Below, in pieces: positions 51,631 to 63,931 of a stretch of 64,000 bases of DNA. Source of the DNA: JBCCXZ01 sp965228005 (lineage in GTDB: Bacteria > Planctomycetota > Planctomycetia > Pirellulales > Lacipirellulaceae). The notes under the pieces were generated by a model, which saw only the letters and a program-made list of their open reading frames with translations, searched no databases and was not told where the DNA came from. The stretch covers positions 1,302,001 to 1,366,000 of the forward strand of contig CBDDGV010000003.1 in NCBI GenBank assembly GCA_965228005.1. Direction: 5' to 3'. Every line of letters begins with the position of its first letter. Positions within the stretch are counted from its first letter, which is position 1. A program made the position numbers and the translations under genes.

Positions 51631-52554
51631 TCAATGACGGAAGCGCTCGCGCAGGCTCCGCCGACGCGGTCCGCGTCGGGGCGGCCTGACGCCGCTCTTG
51701 ATGATCAGGTTCAAGGCGTAGTAGCGGTGCGGCCGGTAGGGCTCCAGCAGCCGCGTCATCTCATCGTCGTCCGAGCGTTCTTTGCCAGTGAAGAAGTACG
51801 CAACCTGATGGGGGTGACCGTAGTCACCGAGCACCAGGGCGTCGGAATCTCCAAGCCCCGAGCCGGCGAGGTAACCGACCGTCCACGGACCAACGCCCGG
51901 CTGCTGCAAGAGGTGCTCCCGGGTCCACGTCAGTGAGTCGGGTTCCAGGCCATGCCCCCACGCCGCTTCGATCCGGTCGGCAGCGCGTGCCAGACCCACC
52001 AGGCGTCGGCCGTGCTGCGGGAGGATGCCGCACTCGATGAACTCAAACGACGCCATCCGCGCGATCGCCTTCGGCTCGGGCGGGTACCAGAGGTCGTCGT
52101 GCCCTGGCACTCGGGTGCCCAGCCGTTGGACGAGTTTTCGCCAACCGTGCGTAGCGTCGCGGAAGGTGATCATCTGCTGAAGCACCACCTGCACCAGCCG
52201 CGGGAAGATCGTCGGCAGCTTGGGGAGCCGCAGCCCCGCGAACCGCTCGCCCACGACACGCATCCGACGCGGGTTTTCGAACACGGGGGGTTTGAAGCTC
52301 AACCCAAAGAGGTCTGCCAAGAACGGCTGTACCCACTCCGCCCCGGGCCCGCTTGCTTCGACGCGCAGCTCACCGTCGTCGTGCCACGCAGCCACCGCGG
52401 TGGGGCCCTCGGGCGTCGCGAGCGTCAACCGCGCCGACGAGTCGTCGTCCACCCGCAGGCACGGGTTGCCCGTGCCCATGGTCATGGTGTTGAGCGTCTC
52501 GCCCAGATCGTACGGGCCGTGGGTCGGCAGCCTGCCGACGATAGGTTCTGCCAA
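51631..52554 (-). CDS. AlkA-like DNA glycosylase (HhH-GPD)
   Basis: 307 residues. The helix-hairpin-helix and catalytic Asp region read 'LLQQPGVGPWTVGYLAGSG' then 'DALVLGDYGHP', as in 3-methyladenine glycosylase II. An N-terminal beta-domain precedes the 'IFPRLVQVVLQQMITF' helix that opens the GPD domain. It removes alkylated or otherwise damaged bases. The C-terminus ends in a very basic tail ('PPRRGPRRRSLRERFRH'). ATG 52554. Confidence 0.86.
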   Translation of the reverse strand: MAEPIVGRLPTHGPYDLGETLNTMTMGTGNPCLRVDDDSSARLTLATPEGPTAVAAWHDDGELRVEASGPGAEWVQPFLADLFGLSFKPPVFENPRRMRVVGERFAGLRLPKLPTIFPRLVQVVLQQMITFRDATHGWRKLVQRLGTRVPGHDDLWYPPEPKAIARMASFEFIECGILPQHGRRLVGLARAADRIEAAWGHGLEPDSLTWTREHLLQQPGVGPWTVGYLAGSGLGDSDALVLGDYGHPHQVAYFFTGKERSDDDEMTRLLEPYRPHRYYALNLIIKSGVRPPRRGPRRRSLRERFRH

Positions 52555-52572
52555 ATAGCGCCTCCGCCGCGA

Positions 52573-55425
52573 TCAGTTCCGGTTTCGCCCCCGGCCTTCC
52601 TTCGTGTTGCCTAGCGATGCGATAAAGTCGCGGTCTTCTTCGCTGAGGAGTTTGAGCGGTACCGTTAGCTGCTTTCCTTCGAGCGACTGCAGGACCGCTT
52701 TGTCTCCTTGGGATTTGACCAGTTTGGCAACCGTCTTGTACTTGCCGCTGGTCCAGATGCGGAGTCCCTCGAACTGGTCACGGGGCTTGTCGAGGTCTGC
52801 GACGCTCAACGACGACCCCAACGCGAACACACGCGTCGGCCGACCGGGAAGTGACGCCAAAGAGCCTCCCCGGGCTTGAGTGAGCACTCGTTGCGAGAAT
52901 AGCCGCTTGCCTTTCAGGTCGTAGACATTCAGGGTCCCGCCGCTGGAGTTGGGCTCTGCCCGGGCGGAGGTGTAGATCCAACCTTTGGCTCCAATTGCCA
53001 TGAAGGCCTCTCCGCGGAGCTCGAATTCTTCCGACGGTTCGGGGAGCTTCTTGACGTCGTAGACCGTCACCCCGCACTCACTCGACTCGCGGTCTCGCGG
53101 CGAAGACTGCCTGATGACGCAACACTTCCGGATCTCTGGCAGTGGAATCACTCGCATGTCTCTGTCCCACCTGTCCGAGCCCTCAAGCAGGCCGCGGTGC
53201 TCGAGACCTTTCCGCGACTTGATGTCGAAGTAGTGCCACCCGTCCTGCCCCTGAGTGACCAGCGCCCTGCCGGAATCACTGATCACCGTTTCTCGGAACC
53301 CTCCGCCCCCGCGGCGTCCCGGCCTCCGCCTCCTCCGCCCGGGCTCCTCCGCCTGCTCAGACATGCTCTGCTGGCTGTAGCGCACGGCCAGCCGCTTCCT
53401 TTTGAGGTCGTAGAGTTCGAGGTCTTCTGATTCGCTGCGGACCCGGATCAGGTTTGTTCCGGGCGACGTGGCCAGGATGTCGTCGGGGTCAAAGTCAAAT
53501 CTGCCAATGCTGTCGAGGGACTCGGTGTCCAGCAGGGTTACTGAGCCCGAGCCGTACTCTCCGACCAGCAGCCCAGCCTTCGTGACATACAAGGCACTTA
53601 CGCCCCTGTCCTGGTCGGGACGCCCGCTGAGGAGTTCGGCACGACGGACCTCGCGGAGCTTGTTTGTATCGAACGCCCTCAACAGGCTGTTCTCATCCAA
53701 TACATACACCAGGCTCCCGTCGGGCGAGCAAGCCAGTCTATCCTGGTTCGGCACGTGCACACGAGCGAGCCCGACGCCATCGTCGAAATGGTCGCGTCGC
53801 GGGCGGTCCAGCAGCACTAGCGGGTCTTCCGGCTCCCGGCCGAGGATCGTCCCCGGCTCTACTTCGGCCGCCTGAGTCGGCTCCGGCGCAGCCTCTCTGC
53901 CGGGCAGGCGGACCCATAGAGTCGGTTGCTCGTTAGATGTGATTGGTGAGATGCCGATCAACAAGTGGTTTGACAACGGCGAACCGCAAAGGGTCGCGAG
54001 GCTGGTGCCGAGCCTGGGAACCTCACACAGGAACTTATAACGTCCGCCCTCGTTAGCTAATTCAAACTTAGGCAGTTCTGACTCGGAAGCACTCTCCTGA
54101 GGAGACCCTAAGGGGCCTAAATTGCGAGACTGGTCCGGCAAGCTGAAGGCCTCAAGGTTGCCAGGTCCGACGAATGAGAAGTCCGTTGAGCCCCGGGCCG
54201 GCTTGAGCGGCGGCGTCGGCGCATCAATTCCGGGAGGGCCGTCGTAAGACGTGGGGACAATTGCGTAGCTCACCTTGTCTGAGCTTGTGGAGCATCGTAC
54301 CGCGACGTGACTGCCGTCGGGCGCAATGTGAACGCTGTTGCCTTGGCCGAGGCTCACGCCGCTCGGTCGCCCTGGGCAGGCTAACGGGCTGATTGGATTG
54401 AATCGACCGCCTGAGATGTCGATGCGGTACAGCGCCCTCTCATCTCCTGTACAGTACAAGAGGGCTCCGTCCGGCGACATCCTGAAGTCGTCCATGCGGG
54501 GTATGTCGGGCGTCTTCGCGGCTTGGTTCTCAGAGTCGATACGGTCCAGCACTTCCCCGTTGCTCAGGTCGACGAGCGCGGCGATCACCCCATTGCCCTC
54601 CACACACGCGACAGGTGAGGAGGGGCTGCCGGTAACCGACCATGCGGGCCCTAAGAAGAGCTTCTTCATCTCCAGCGTGTCAGGCTTTAGCAAGACCAAG
54701 TGGTTGATGGCGACGTCGACCACGGGACCTTCAGGATCGATCCTTACGCCATTTCTCTTCCTGATAAGTTCCCGCTTATAGTGGCCCTTGATGGATACCA
54801 ACAAGCCTTCCGATGTCAGCGTTAGGCCGGTTATGGGGACGTGAGCTTTGCGGGGGGATTGGAACCGAAACACGTGGGTGGCCGTCCAGGTGCGGATGTC
54901 GATCCGCACAACTTGACTCAGGGAAGAACCCAGGAAACCCTTGCGGCCAAGCAGCGGCGAGACGACATAGAGCGTCTGGCCGTCTTCGCTCCAACACCTC
55001 CGGTGGTGCAGCGGCAGGTTGATACCCAGTGGCTGGACCGTGAGTCCGCCTAGCTTTTGGAGCCCGCCCGCTCTCAGTTTGGCGTTCACCTCTTCTTGGG
55101 CGTAGAGTCGCCTGTCGCTGTTGAGCCACAGCTGGAGAAACAGCCATTGGTTGATGGGGATCTCCACAAGCCGATCGCCCAGGGTCCCGCCGCTGGGGTG
55201 GTCGGGCGGAGTTTCCCGGTTTCGATACCGCTCTAGGAAAGCAGCCGCTTCGTCGTTGGTGATGTGGTCGCCGCGTGACGACGCGGGCCCCGGTCGTTCG
55301 CGACTCTGGCCGGCTGCCTCGTGATCCGTGAGACCCAGCAAACCTACGAGAATCAGCGGGAGCACCGCCCTCTGCGCCGCCTTGCGTCGCAGTCCGCGTC
55401 GACGAGCGATCGTGATGCCTTGCAT
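52573..55425 (-). CDS. Large exported beta-propeller protein with C-terminal SHD1 domain
   Basis: About 950 residues from the ATG at 55425 (in-frame ATG at 55494 possible). Basic N-region and hydrophobic 'VLPLILVGLLGLT' form a signal peptide. Most of the chain is beta-propeller-like with repeated 'SPDGALLYCTGDE', 'SPDGSLVYVLDENS' blocks. The last 60 residues match the planctomycete SHD1 domain ('LRIWTSGKYKTVAKLVKSQ', 'LTVPLKLLSEEDRDFI'). A low-complexity Arg/Gly stretch (near 'GRRRRRPGRRGGGG') sits in the middle. Role unknown; these proteins probably bind partners at the envelope. Codon use appears less GC-biased than in the neighbours. Confidence 0.78.
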   Translation of the reverse strand: MQGITIARRRGLRRKAAQRAVLPLILVGLLGLTDHEAAGQSRERPGPASSRGDHITNDEAAAFLERYRNRETPPDHPSGGTLGDRLVEIPINQWLFLQLWLNSDRRLYAQEEVNAKLRAGGLQKLGGLTVQPLGINLPLHHRRCWSEDGQTLYVVSPLLGRKGFLGSSLSQVVRIDIRTWTATHVFRFQSPRKAHVPITGLTLTSEGLLVSIKGHYKRELIRKRNGVRIDPEGPVVDVAINHLVLLKPDTLEMKKLFLGPAWSVTGSPSSPVACVEGNGVIAALVDLSNGEVLDRIDSENQAAKTPDIPRMDDFRMSPDGALLYCTGDERALYRIDISGGRFNPISPLACPGRPSGVSLGQGNSVHIAPDGSHVAVRCSTSSDKVSYAIVPTSYDGPPGIDAPTPPLKPARGSTDFSFVGPGNLEAFSLPDQSRNLGPLGSPQESASESELPKFELANEGGRYKFLCEVPRLGTSLATLCGSPLSNHLLIGISPITSNEQPTLWVRLPGREAAPEPTQAAEVEPGTILGREPEDPLVLLDRPRRDHFDDGVGLARVHVPNQDRLACSPDGSLVYVLDENSLLRAFDTNKLREVRRAELLSGRPDQDRGVSALYVTKAGLLVGEYGSGSVTLLDTESLDSIGRFDFDPDDILATSPGTNLIRVRSESEDLELYDLKRKRLAVRYSQQSMSEQAEEPGRRRRRPGRRGGGGFRETVISDSGRALVTQGQDGWHYFDIKSRKGLEHRGLLEGSDRWDRDMRVIPLPEIRKCCVIRQSSPRDRESSECGVTVYDVKKLPEPSEEFELRGEAFMAIGAKGWIYTSARAEPNSSGGTLNVYDLKGKRLFSQRVLTQARGGSLASLPGRPTRVFALGSSLSVADLDKPRDQFEGLRIWTSGKYKTVAKLVKSQGDKAVLQSLEGKQLTVPLKLLSEEDRDFIASLGNTKEGRGRNRN

Positions 55426-55784
55426 GCAAACTACCTTGGCGTTTTCTTGAGGAGATGAGGCAGGGAAACGCACCGACAGCATTCTACCAAGCAACCTGCT
55501 ACGCTCGGAAGCCTCCGAGCCGTAGCTGGGTAAGCAAAACCCATCGGCACTTGAGACGAGGGATTTAGGCCACAGCGATCTGCGGCGGAGAACTCAGAAT
55601 ACAGCCTCATAGAATCATGTCACACGTGTATCAGCTGTGGCATCTACATCGCGTTCAGGCTTGAAGCGAGTGTTAAGTATGATTGTGTTTGCTGGTGTCC
55701 CTGGATTGGGTTACCCTGCCGCCATTGTCTAGCACTCGGAATCGAACCACCGACAGAGAGAACGGCCTGACGAGCAAGCCTGTG
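55426..55784. other. 359-bp divergent intergenic region
   Basis: Lies between the beta-propeller gene (minus) and the alpha/beta hydrolase gene (plus), and should hold both promoters. GC content drops in 55560-55700. No repeat or hairpin was recognised. A short in-frame extension of the hydrolase reaches 55683 but has no start signal. Confidence 0.4.
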
Positions 55785-56540
55785 ATGCCGCGACCCGCGA
55801 AGCGAATCTGGAGGTACGCCGCACTGGGAATAACAGGGTACGGCGGTTTCGTAGTTGTCGCGTTCCTCTTCCAGAGGTCGCTGCTCTACCATCCGACCCG
55901 CTTCGATTACCCCACGCCCCTCAAGTCTTGGGTTCACGGGGGAGCCGTCATCGGCTACTGCCGGGAGACGCCCGAGCCCGAGAACGTGTGGCTGATGACC
56001 CACGGCAACGCGGGGCAGGCCGCCGGTCGCGACTACGTGCTGAGCCGCATGTCGCCGCGGGACTCGCTCTATGTTCTGGAATACCCGGGGTACGGCCGTC
56101 GCGGCGGGCAGCCGTCCCGTGCGTCCTTCGACCGGGCGGCGTCCGAAGCGTACCGGCTGCTGCGGGGCAGCTTCCCCGACACGCCGGTCTGCGTGTTGGG
56201 CGAGTCGATCGGCAGCGGCCCGGCGTGCCGCCTCGCCGGCGAGGAGACGCCGCCGGACAAGATCGTGTTGGCGACCCCCTTCGCAACGCTGAGCGGCGTC
56301 GCGGCCGAGCACTTCCCGTTCTTACCCGTCCGGGCGCTGCTGCTGGACGACTGGGACAACATCGAGTCGCTGCGGTCGTACACGGGCCCCGTCGAAGTGT
56401 TCGGCGCCGTCGACGACGAGATCATCCCGATACGCCACGCCCGCCGCCTGGCCGAGGAGTTGCCGAACGTGCAGCTCACGGAGATCGATTGCGGCCACAA
56501 CGGTTGGTCGATGGTTCAGTCCGTGAGGATACGCAACTAG
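55785..56540 (+). CDS. Membrane-anchored alpha/beta hydrolase (BEM46/ABHD17-like)
   Basis: 251 residues from ATG 55785. One N-terminal membrane helix ('YGGFVVVAFLFQRSLL') followed by a serine hydrolase domain: 'LMTHGNAGQAAGRDYVL' (oxyanion), elbow 'LGESIGSGPAC', acid in 'FGAVDDEIIP' and His in 'IDCGHNGWS'. The 'YHPTRFDYPTP' segment and overall shape match the BEM46-type family found in many bacteria and eukaryotes. Substrate unknown, probably lipid or acylated protein. It converges on waaA with 17 bp between stops. Confidence 0.87.
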   Translation: MPRPAKRIWRYAALGITGYGGFVVVAFLFQRSLLYHPTRFDYPTPLKSWVHGGAVIGYCRETPEPENVWLMTHGNAGQAAGRDYVLSRMSPRDSLYVLEYPGYGRRGGQPSRASFDRAASEAYRLLRGSFPDTPVCVLGESIGSGPACRLAGEETPPDKIVLATPFATLSGVAAEHFPFLPVRALLLDDWDNIESLRSYTGPVEVFGAVDDEIIPIRHARRLAEELPNVQLTEIDCGHNGWSMVQSVRIRN

Positions 56541-56557
56541 CTGGGCTGCGCGGGCGG

Positions 56558-57877
56558 CTACGCGGCTTCGGACGCGTGTTCGTCGTTTCCGGGGAACAGA
56601 CTCTCCAGCAAGTCCACCGTCCGCCCTACCCCGCCCTGCTGACTGAGCACCAACGCTCGACCACGGTCGGCGAGTTGCTCCTTCCAAGACGGATCGGCCA
56701 AACACCGCCGTACGAACGCCTCGAGCTCCGCGGGCTCTTGGAGTTGCACCGCTCCGTCGGCCGCGAGCAGACGGGTGACGATGTCACGGAAGTTGCGCGT
56801 GTTGGGGCCGAACGAGGTGACCACGCCGAGGGCGGCCGGCTCGAGCATGTTCTGCCCGCCGCGGTCGCCGAAGCTGCCGCCGACGAAGCCGATGCGGGCC
56901 GTGCCCCACCAGGCGCCGAGTTCGCCGACCGTGTCCACCAGAAGAACCTTCGATTGCGGATTGCGGATTTCGGAATGCGGATTGGACAGGGAGGAACGCC
57001 TGGTCCAGGTCAGGCCCGATTCGTCGAGCATTGCCGCGACCGAATCGAATCGCTCTGGGTGGCGCGGCACCAGCACCAGTCGCAAGTTGGGGAACTCCTC
57101 GGCGAGGCCGCGGTATGCGTCGAGCGCGTATCGTTCTTCCGGTTCCTGCGTGCTGCCGGCCAAGAAGACGGTGTCGCCATTGGCGAAACCGGCGAGGCTG
57201 CGGAGCTCGGTCGTCCGCGGGTTGTTGCGATCCGCCTCGACGCCGTCGAACTTGAGCGACCCCGTCGCGTGCGTTGCCTCCGCTCGTGCGCCCAGCGCTA
57301 GGAACCGCTCCGCGGTAGTATCGTCTTGCGCGGCGATCATGTCTAACCGCCTCAGCACGTGCTTCACTAGCGGCCGCAGACGCCGGTAGCCGGCGAAGCT
57401 GCCGTCGCTCAGCCGGCCGTTCACCACAGACACCTTGGCGCCCGCATCGCCCGCGGCGCGGATGAGGTTGGGCCACAGCTCGAGCTCGGCCAGCACCAAC
57501 GCCGTTGGCCTCACCCGGCGCACCGCCCGGCGCACCGCCCAGGTGAAGTCGAGGGGGCAGTAGAACACGGCGTGGGCGGCGTACTTCTTCCGCGCCAGGT
57601 CGTAGCCTGTCTTCGTGGTGGTGGAGACGACCACCTCGCACGCCCATCCCCGCCGTTCAATCTCGTCGATCAGCACCCGCAGGAGGTTCACCTCACCGAC
57701 GCTCACCGAGTGCAGCCACACACAGGGGGCGTCGCCCTCGCGACGCGGCGCCAGCCCGAGCAGCTTCTGACCGAAGCCCTCGCGGTGCTTCCCGTGCCGC
57801 CACGCCGCCCAAGCGACCCACGGAGAAGCCGCCAGCAATACGGCGGCGTAGCAGAGGTTGAGGAGCCAACCCAACAA
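56558..57877 (-). CDS. waaA: 3-deoxy-D-manno-octulosonic acid transferase
   Basis: 439 residues from TTG 57877 (AAAGGAA upstream). It transfers Kdo from CMP-Kdo to lipid A at the inner membrane. N-terminal membrane anchor ('LLNLCYAAVLLAASPWVAW'), then 'WLHSVSVGEVNLL' with the catalytic Glu62, 'STTTKTGYD', 'ELELWPNLIR', 'TGSLKFD' and 'GGSFGDRGGQNMLEPAALG' are all typical of WaaA/KdtA. Residues 299-309 ('NPHSEIRNPQS') do not belong to the family: they are encoded by an inserted phrase repeat (56952-56985) between the acceptor and donor subdomains. The enzyme is probably still active because the insertion is in a loop. Confidence 0.92.
   Translation of the reverse strand: MLGWLLNLCYAAVLLAASPWVAWAAWRHGKHREGFGQKLLGLAPRREGDAPCVWLHSVSVGEVNLLRVLIDEIERRGWACEVVVSTTTKTGYDLARKKYAAHAVFYCPLDFTWAVRRAVRRVRPTALVLAELELWPNLIRAAGDAGAKVSVVNGRLSDGSFAGYRRLRPLVKHVLRRLDMIAAQDDTTAERFLALGARAEATHATGSLKFDGVEADRNNPRTTELRSLAGFANGDTVFLAGSTQEPEERYALDAYRGLAEEFPNLRLVLVPRHPERFDSVAAMLDESGLTWTRRSSLSNPHSEIRNPQSKVLLVDTVGELGAWWGTARIGFVGGSFGDRGGQNMLEPAALGVVTSFGPNTRNFRDIVTRLLAADGAVQLQEPAELEAFVRRCLADPSWKEQLADRGRALVLSQQGGVGRTVDLLESLFPGNDEHASEAA
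56952..56985. repeat. Phrase repeat inserted in frame within waaA
   Basis: The 34 bp consist of the unit GATTGCG/GATTTCG/GAATGCG/GATTGG in a row, a style of tract otherwise met between genes. It adds about 11 residues to WaaA without shifting the frame. Only one arm is present here, unlike the paired elements elsewhere. Confidence 0.8.
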
Positions 57878-57913
57878 GCGGGATTCCTTTCCCGATGGGT
57901 GATTAGGATTTAG

Positions 57914-58159
57914 CCACAGATGGACGCAGATAAACGCAGATGATTGTGGTTAGTAGGCCGGAACTTGGAGACGCTCGATCTGCATCGCGCGTTCGATATC
58001 GGGGTCATCAAGTGTTGGCTGGTTGAGCTGCTGGGCAGTGAAGGACAGCTGGAAACAGATCAGCCCCAGCACTGTAGCGATTGCCAGAAACACGAGACAT
58101 GAGTACTTCTTGGACATCGACGTCTTCCCAAGACTCGCTTATCACGTTCTTGACGGTGT

Positions 58160-58180
<21 letters not shown>
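57914..58180. repeat. Inverted phrase repeat flanking a small gene and forming the secA stop
   Basis: Left arm 57914-57942 (CCACAGATGGACGCAGATAA plus CGCAGAT) and right arm 58158-58180 (TTTATCTGCGTCCATCTGCGG) are inverted copies of the same phrase as at 29391-29507. Between them, on the minus strand, lies a complete 55-codon gene (57950-58117). The right arm also encodes the last residues Asp-Gly-Arg-Arg and the TAA stop of secA. Confidence 0.88.
57950..58117 (-). CDS. Small membrane or exported protein (55 aa)
   Basis: ATG 58117 to TAA 57950, with GGGAAGA upstream as a ribosome binding site. The N-terminus 'MSKKYSCLVFLAIATVLGL' is a short basic region followed by a hydrophobic helix (signal peptide or anchor), and the remaining 30 residues are hydrophilic ('LNQPTLDDPDIERAMQIERL'). 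No family recognised. It starts 42 bp after the secA stop on the same strand and lies wholly between two inverted repeat arms. Confidence 0.62.
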   Translation of the reverse strand: MSKKYSCLVFLAIATVLGLICFQLSFTAQQLNQPTLDDPDIERAMQIERLQVPAY

Positions 58181-61879
<3,699 letters not shown>

Positions 61880-62198
61880 CGTGGTCTCAACAATTCGCTA
61901 GCTGACAGGGGTCTGAAACGGGCCGTGGGTACGCTTTCCGACTGCGGTTTGTCGGCATTTGGGGCGCCGGGGCGTTTCGGCTCTTAGGCGCTAGAGGGTC
62001 GCGCGGTGGGGCAGGCGTCGCGGCCGACAGGTCCGCGTAAGAAGCCGGCAGCCCATGGTGGAGCCTCGCCGCCGGCCGCCACGCCTCACTGCCGCCCTCC
62101 GTAACACCAAGAGGGATAAAAGTTTAGCGATCGCTCCACACCCGGTCAAGGCGGGCCGCAGTCGGTCGACCGCACCTAAACTCTTTCCAGGCAGTAGA
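61880..62198. other. 319-bp intergenic region upstream of secA
   Basis: Lies between the GNAT gene stop and the secA start, both minus strand, so it should hold the secA promoter. GC-rich; a 6-bp GCCGGC inverted pair with a large spacer is present near 62046-62078 but is not a convincing terminator. A SecM-like regulator was not found. Confidence 0.4.
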
Positions 62199-62693
62199 TT
62201 ACCCGCGGGGCTCGAGCATCAGCTGCCAGTACCCAACATCGATCCACCGGCTGTGTTTCCAGCCGACCTGCTTGTAGTGCGCGGCCTGCACGAAGCCCAT
62301 CTTTTCGTGCAACGCGACGCTCGCCGGGTTCGGCAACGCGATCCCGCCCAGCACGGTGCGTAATCCTTGCTCCTTCAGCGCGGCGATCAGTGCCTCGTAC
62401 AGCCGGGTGCCGACGCCCTGTCCCGTCGACTGCGGGTGGAGGTAGACCGTGCTTTCCGCGGCGAACCGGTACGCAGTCCGCCCGTGCCAGGCCGACGCGT
62501 AGGCGTAACCGAGGAGCCCCTCATTGGACTCAAACACCAGCCAGGGGTACTCCTCCATGACAGCTTGCATGCGTTCGAGCATCTCTGGATGCGATACAGG
62601 CGCCTCTTCGAACGACACGACGGTGTGTTCAATGTAGTGGTTGTAGATGCCGCAGATGGCTCCGACATCGTTGTCGTTCGCGCTGCGTATCAT
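62199..62693 (-). CDS. GNAT acetyltransferase (phosphinothricin acetyltransferase-like)
   Basis: 164 residues. The Pat/Bar-like pattern is clear: 'MIRSANDNDVGAICGIYNHY' start, 'TVVSFEEAPVS', acetyl-CoA loop 'GQGVGTRLYEALIAALKEQ', then 'LPNPASVALHEKMGF' and the C-terminal 'GWKHSRWIDVGYWQL'. Such enzymes acetylate amino groups of small molecules, including phosphinothricin, methionine sulfoximine and related amino acids. ATG 62693. It is not near the lysine operon, so a role as beta-lysine acetyltransferase is not supported. Confidence 0.88.
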   Translation of the reverse strand: MIRSANDNDVGAICGIYNHYIEHTVVSFEEAPVSHPEMLERMQAVMEEYPWLVFESNEGLLGYAYASAWHGRTAYRFAAESTVYLHPQSTGQGVGTRLYEALIAALKEQGLRTVLGGIALPNPASVALHEKMGFVQAAHYKQVGWKHSRWIDVGYWQLMLEPRG

Positions 62694-62779
62694 GCAATCA
62701 CCTTTGGTGAAGAATCGGGACTTAGTCAGGGGGGACGCAGCTTGAGGCGGTCACTACGTCTTGCATGACACGCCAGCGG

Positions 62780-63931
62780 TTACCACTGTTCGGTGTCCAA
62801 CTCCACGTGCCCTTCTCGCACCATCCGCTGCGCCGTCGCCGCGACCTTCTTGGTGAACGGCACGAGTTTCGCCGGCAGCTTCTGAACGTCGATCCCGCGC
62901 AGCACCTCGAGCGCCTTGTTCGGCCGCTGCAGCTCGACGAGGCAGATCTGCGCGAGTTTCACCCGCACGCCCTCGGTCCCCTCCGGGAAGCGTTCGAGGC
63001 AGTCCGCCATCAGCGGGCACGACTCGCGCCACCGCTCCTGCCTGTGCAGGCCTGCGATCATCTTCAGCAGTGTCGCCCGCGGCAGCTGGACCGGTCCGCC
63101 GAGGTGCCGCAGGCGGTTGTAGAGCTCGAACGCCGGCTCGTCGCTGCCCTGCTCCAGCAGCCAGGCGATCTTCTGCGGCCCGGCGTCGAACGCCTGTTGT
63201 TGTTTTTCCTTCTGCCGCTCGACGCGAGCTTCTTCGGCGGCCGCCTTCTCCTTCTTGGCTCCCTCGTTGCCGCTGATCACGTGGAAGATGTCCCACCCCT
63301 CGCAGTCGACCAAGCCGAGCTTGTAGAACGCTATCCCTAGCGGCAGCCCTACTAGCACGCCGCCAACGTGCAGCCAGCTGCTGCTGGAGAACCCGAATAT
63401 GAGCGACCCGAAGACGTCCATGCCGATGTAGAACGCCGCGAACCACACCGTGCGGATTTCACCGGTGCCCATCATGACGATAAAGAACCAGTACCAGATG
63501 CGGATATCGGCCATCGGCGACCAGACCGCGGAGATGGCCATCAGGCCGTAGATGGCCGACGACGCCCCCAGCGAGGCGCCCTCGCCGCCCAGTGCGATCT
63601 GTATGCCCTGCTCCATCACCGACTGCAGCACACCGATCGTCAGGTAGCACAGGAGGAACTTCCACCACCCGACCTTGCCCTCGACCAGCAGGCCGAACAC
63701 CCACAGGTAGATCATGTTGCCGATGAGGTGGAACGGATCGGCGTGCATGAACATCGACGTAAACCACTGCAACGGCGTCCAGCCCTGGTCGTAGGGCAGC
63801 AGCCATTGCTCGGGGTTGGGCATCGACCCCGACACCATAGAGAAAAACGCCATCGTGTTGACGATGATCAACACTATCGTGGCAATCGGGAGGTAGTAGA
63901 TCGGCGTGGTGGTTCCGAAGGGCAGGAACAT
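62780..63931 (-). CDS. Rhomboid intramembrane protease with C-terminal helical domain
   Basis: 383 residues from ATG 63931. Six or seven membrane segments; the family's 'MFMHADPFHLIGNMIYLWVF' block, catalytic serine in 'SLGASSAIYGLMAI' and catalytic histidine in 'WLHVGGVLVGLPLG' are present, so proteolysis is likely. The C-terminal 170 residues are cytosolic: a charged coiled coil ('KKEKAAAEEARVERQKEKQ') and TPR-like helices ending 'VREGHVELDTEQW'. Planctomycete rhomboids often carry such tails. The neighbouring GNAT gene lies downstream. Confidence 0.88.
   Translation of the reverse strand: MFLPFGTTTPIYYLPIATIVLIIVNTMAFFSMVSGSMPNPEQWLLPYDQGWTPLQWFTSMFMHADPFHLIGNMIYLWVFGLLVEGKVGWWKFLLCYLTIGVLQSVMEQGIQIALGGEGASLGASSAIYGLMAISAVWSPMADIRIWYWFFIVMMGTGEIRTVWFAAFYIGMDVFGSLIFGFSSSSWLHVGGVLVGLPLGIAFYKLGLVDCEGWDIFHVISGNEGAKKEKAAAEEARVERQKEKQQQAFDAGPQKIAWLLEQGSDEPAFELYNRLRHLGGPVQLPRATLLKMIAGLHRQERWRESCPLMADCLERFPEGTEGVRVKLAQICLVELQRPNKALEVLRGIDVQKLPAKLVPFTKKVAATAQRMVREGHVELDTEQW

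Noticed and set aside
55728..55800. tRNA-like fragment (GAATCGAACC near 55740)
   Set aside because: The T-stem does not pair, no acceptor stem or anticodon arm is found, and the stretch runs into the start of the hydrolase gene.
62199..62693. GNAT gene as the beta-lysine acetyltransferase of the lysine route
   Set aside because: It is 50 kb from the kamA operon and its motifs match phosphinothricin-type acetyltransferases rather than AblB.
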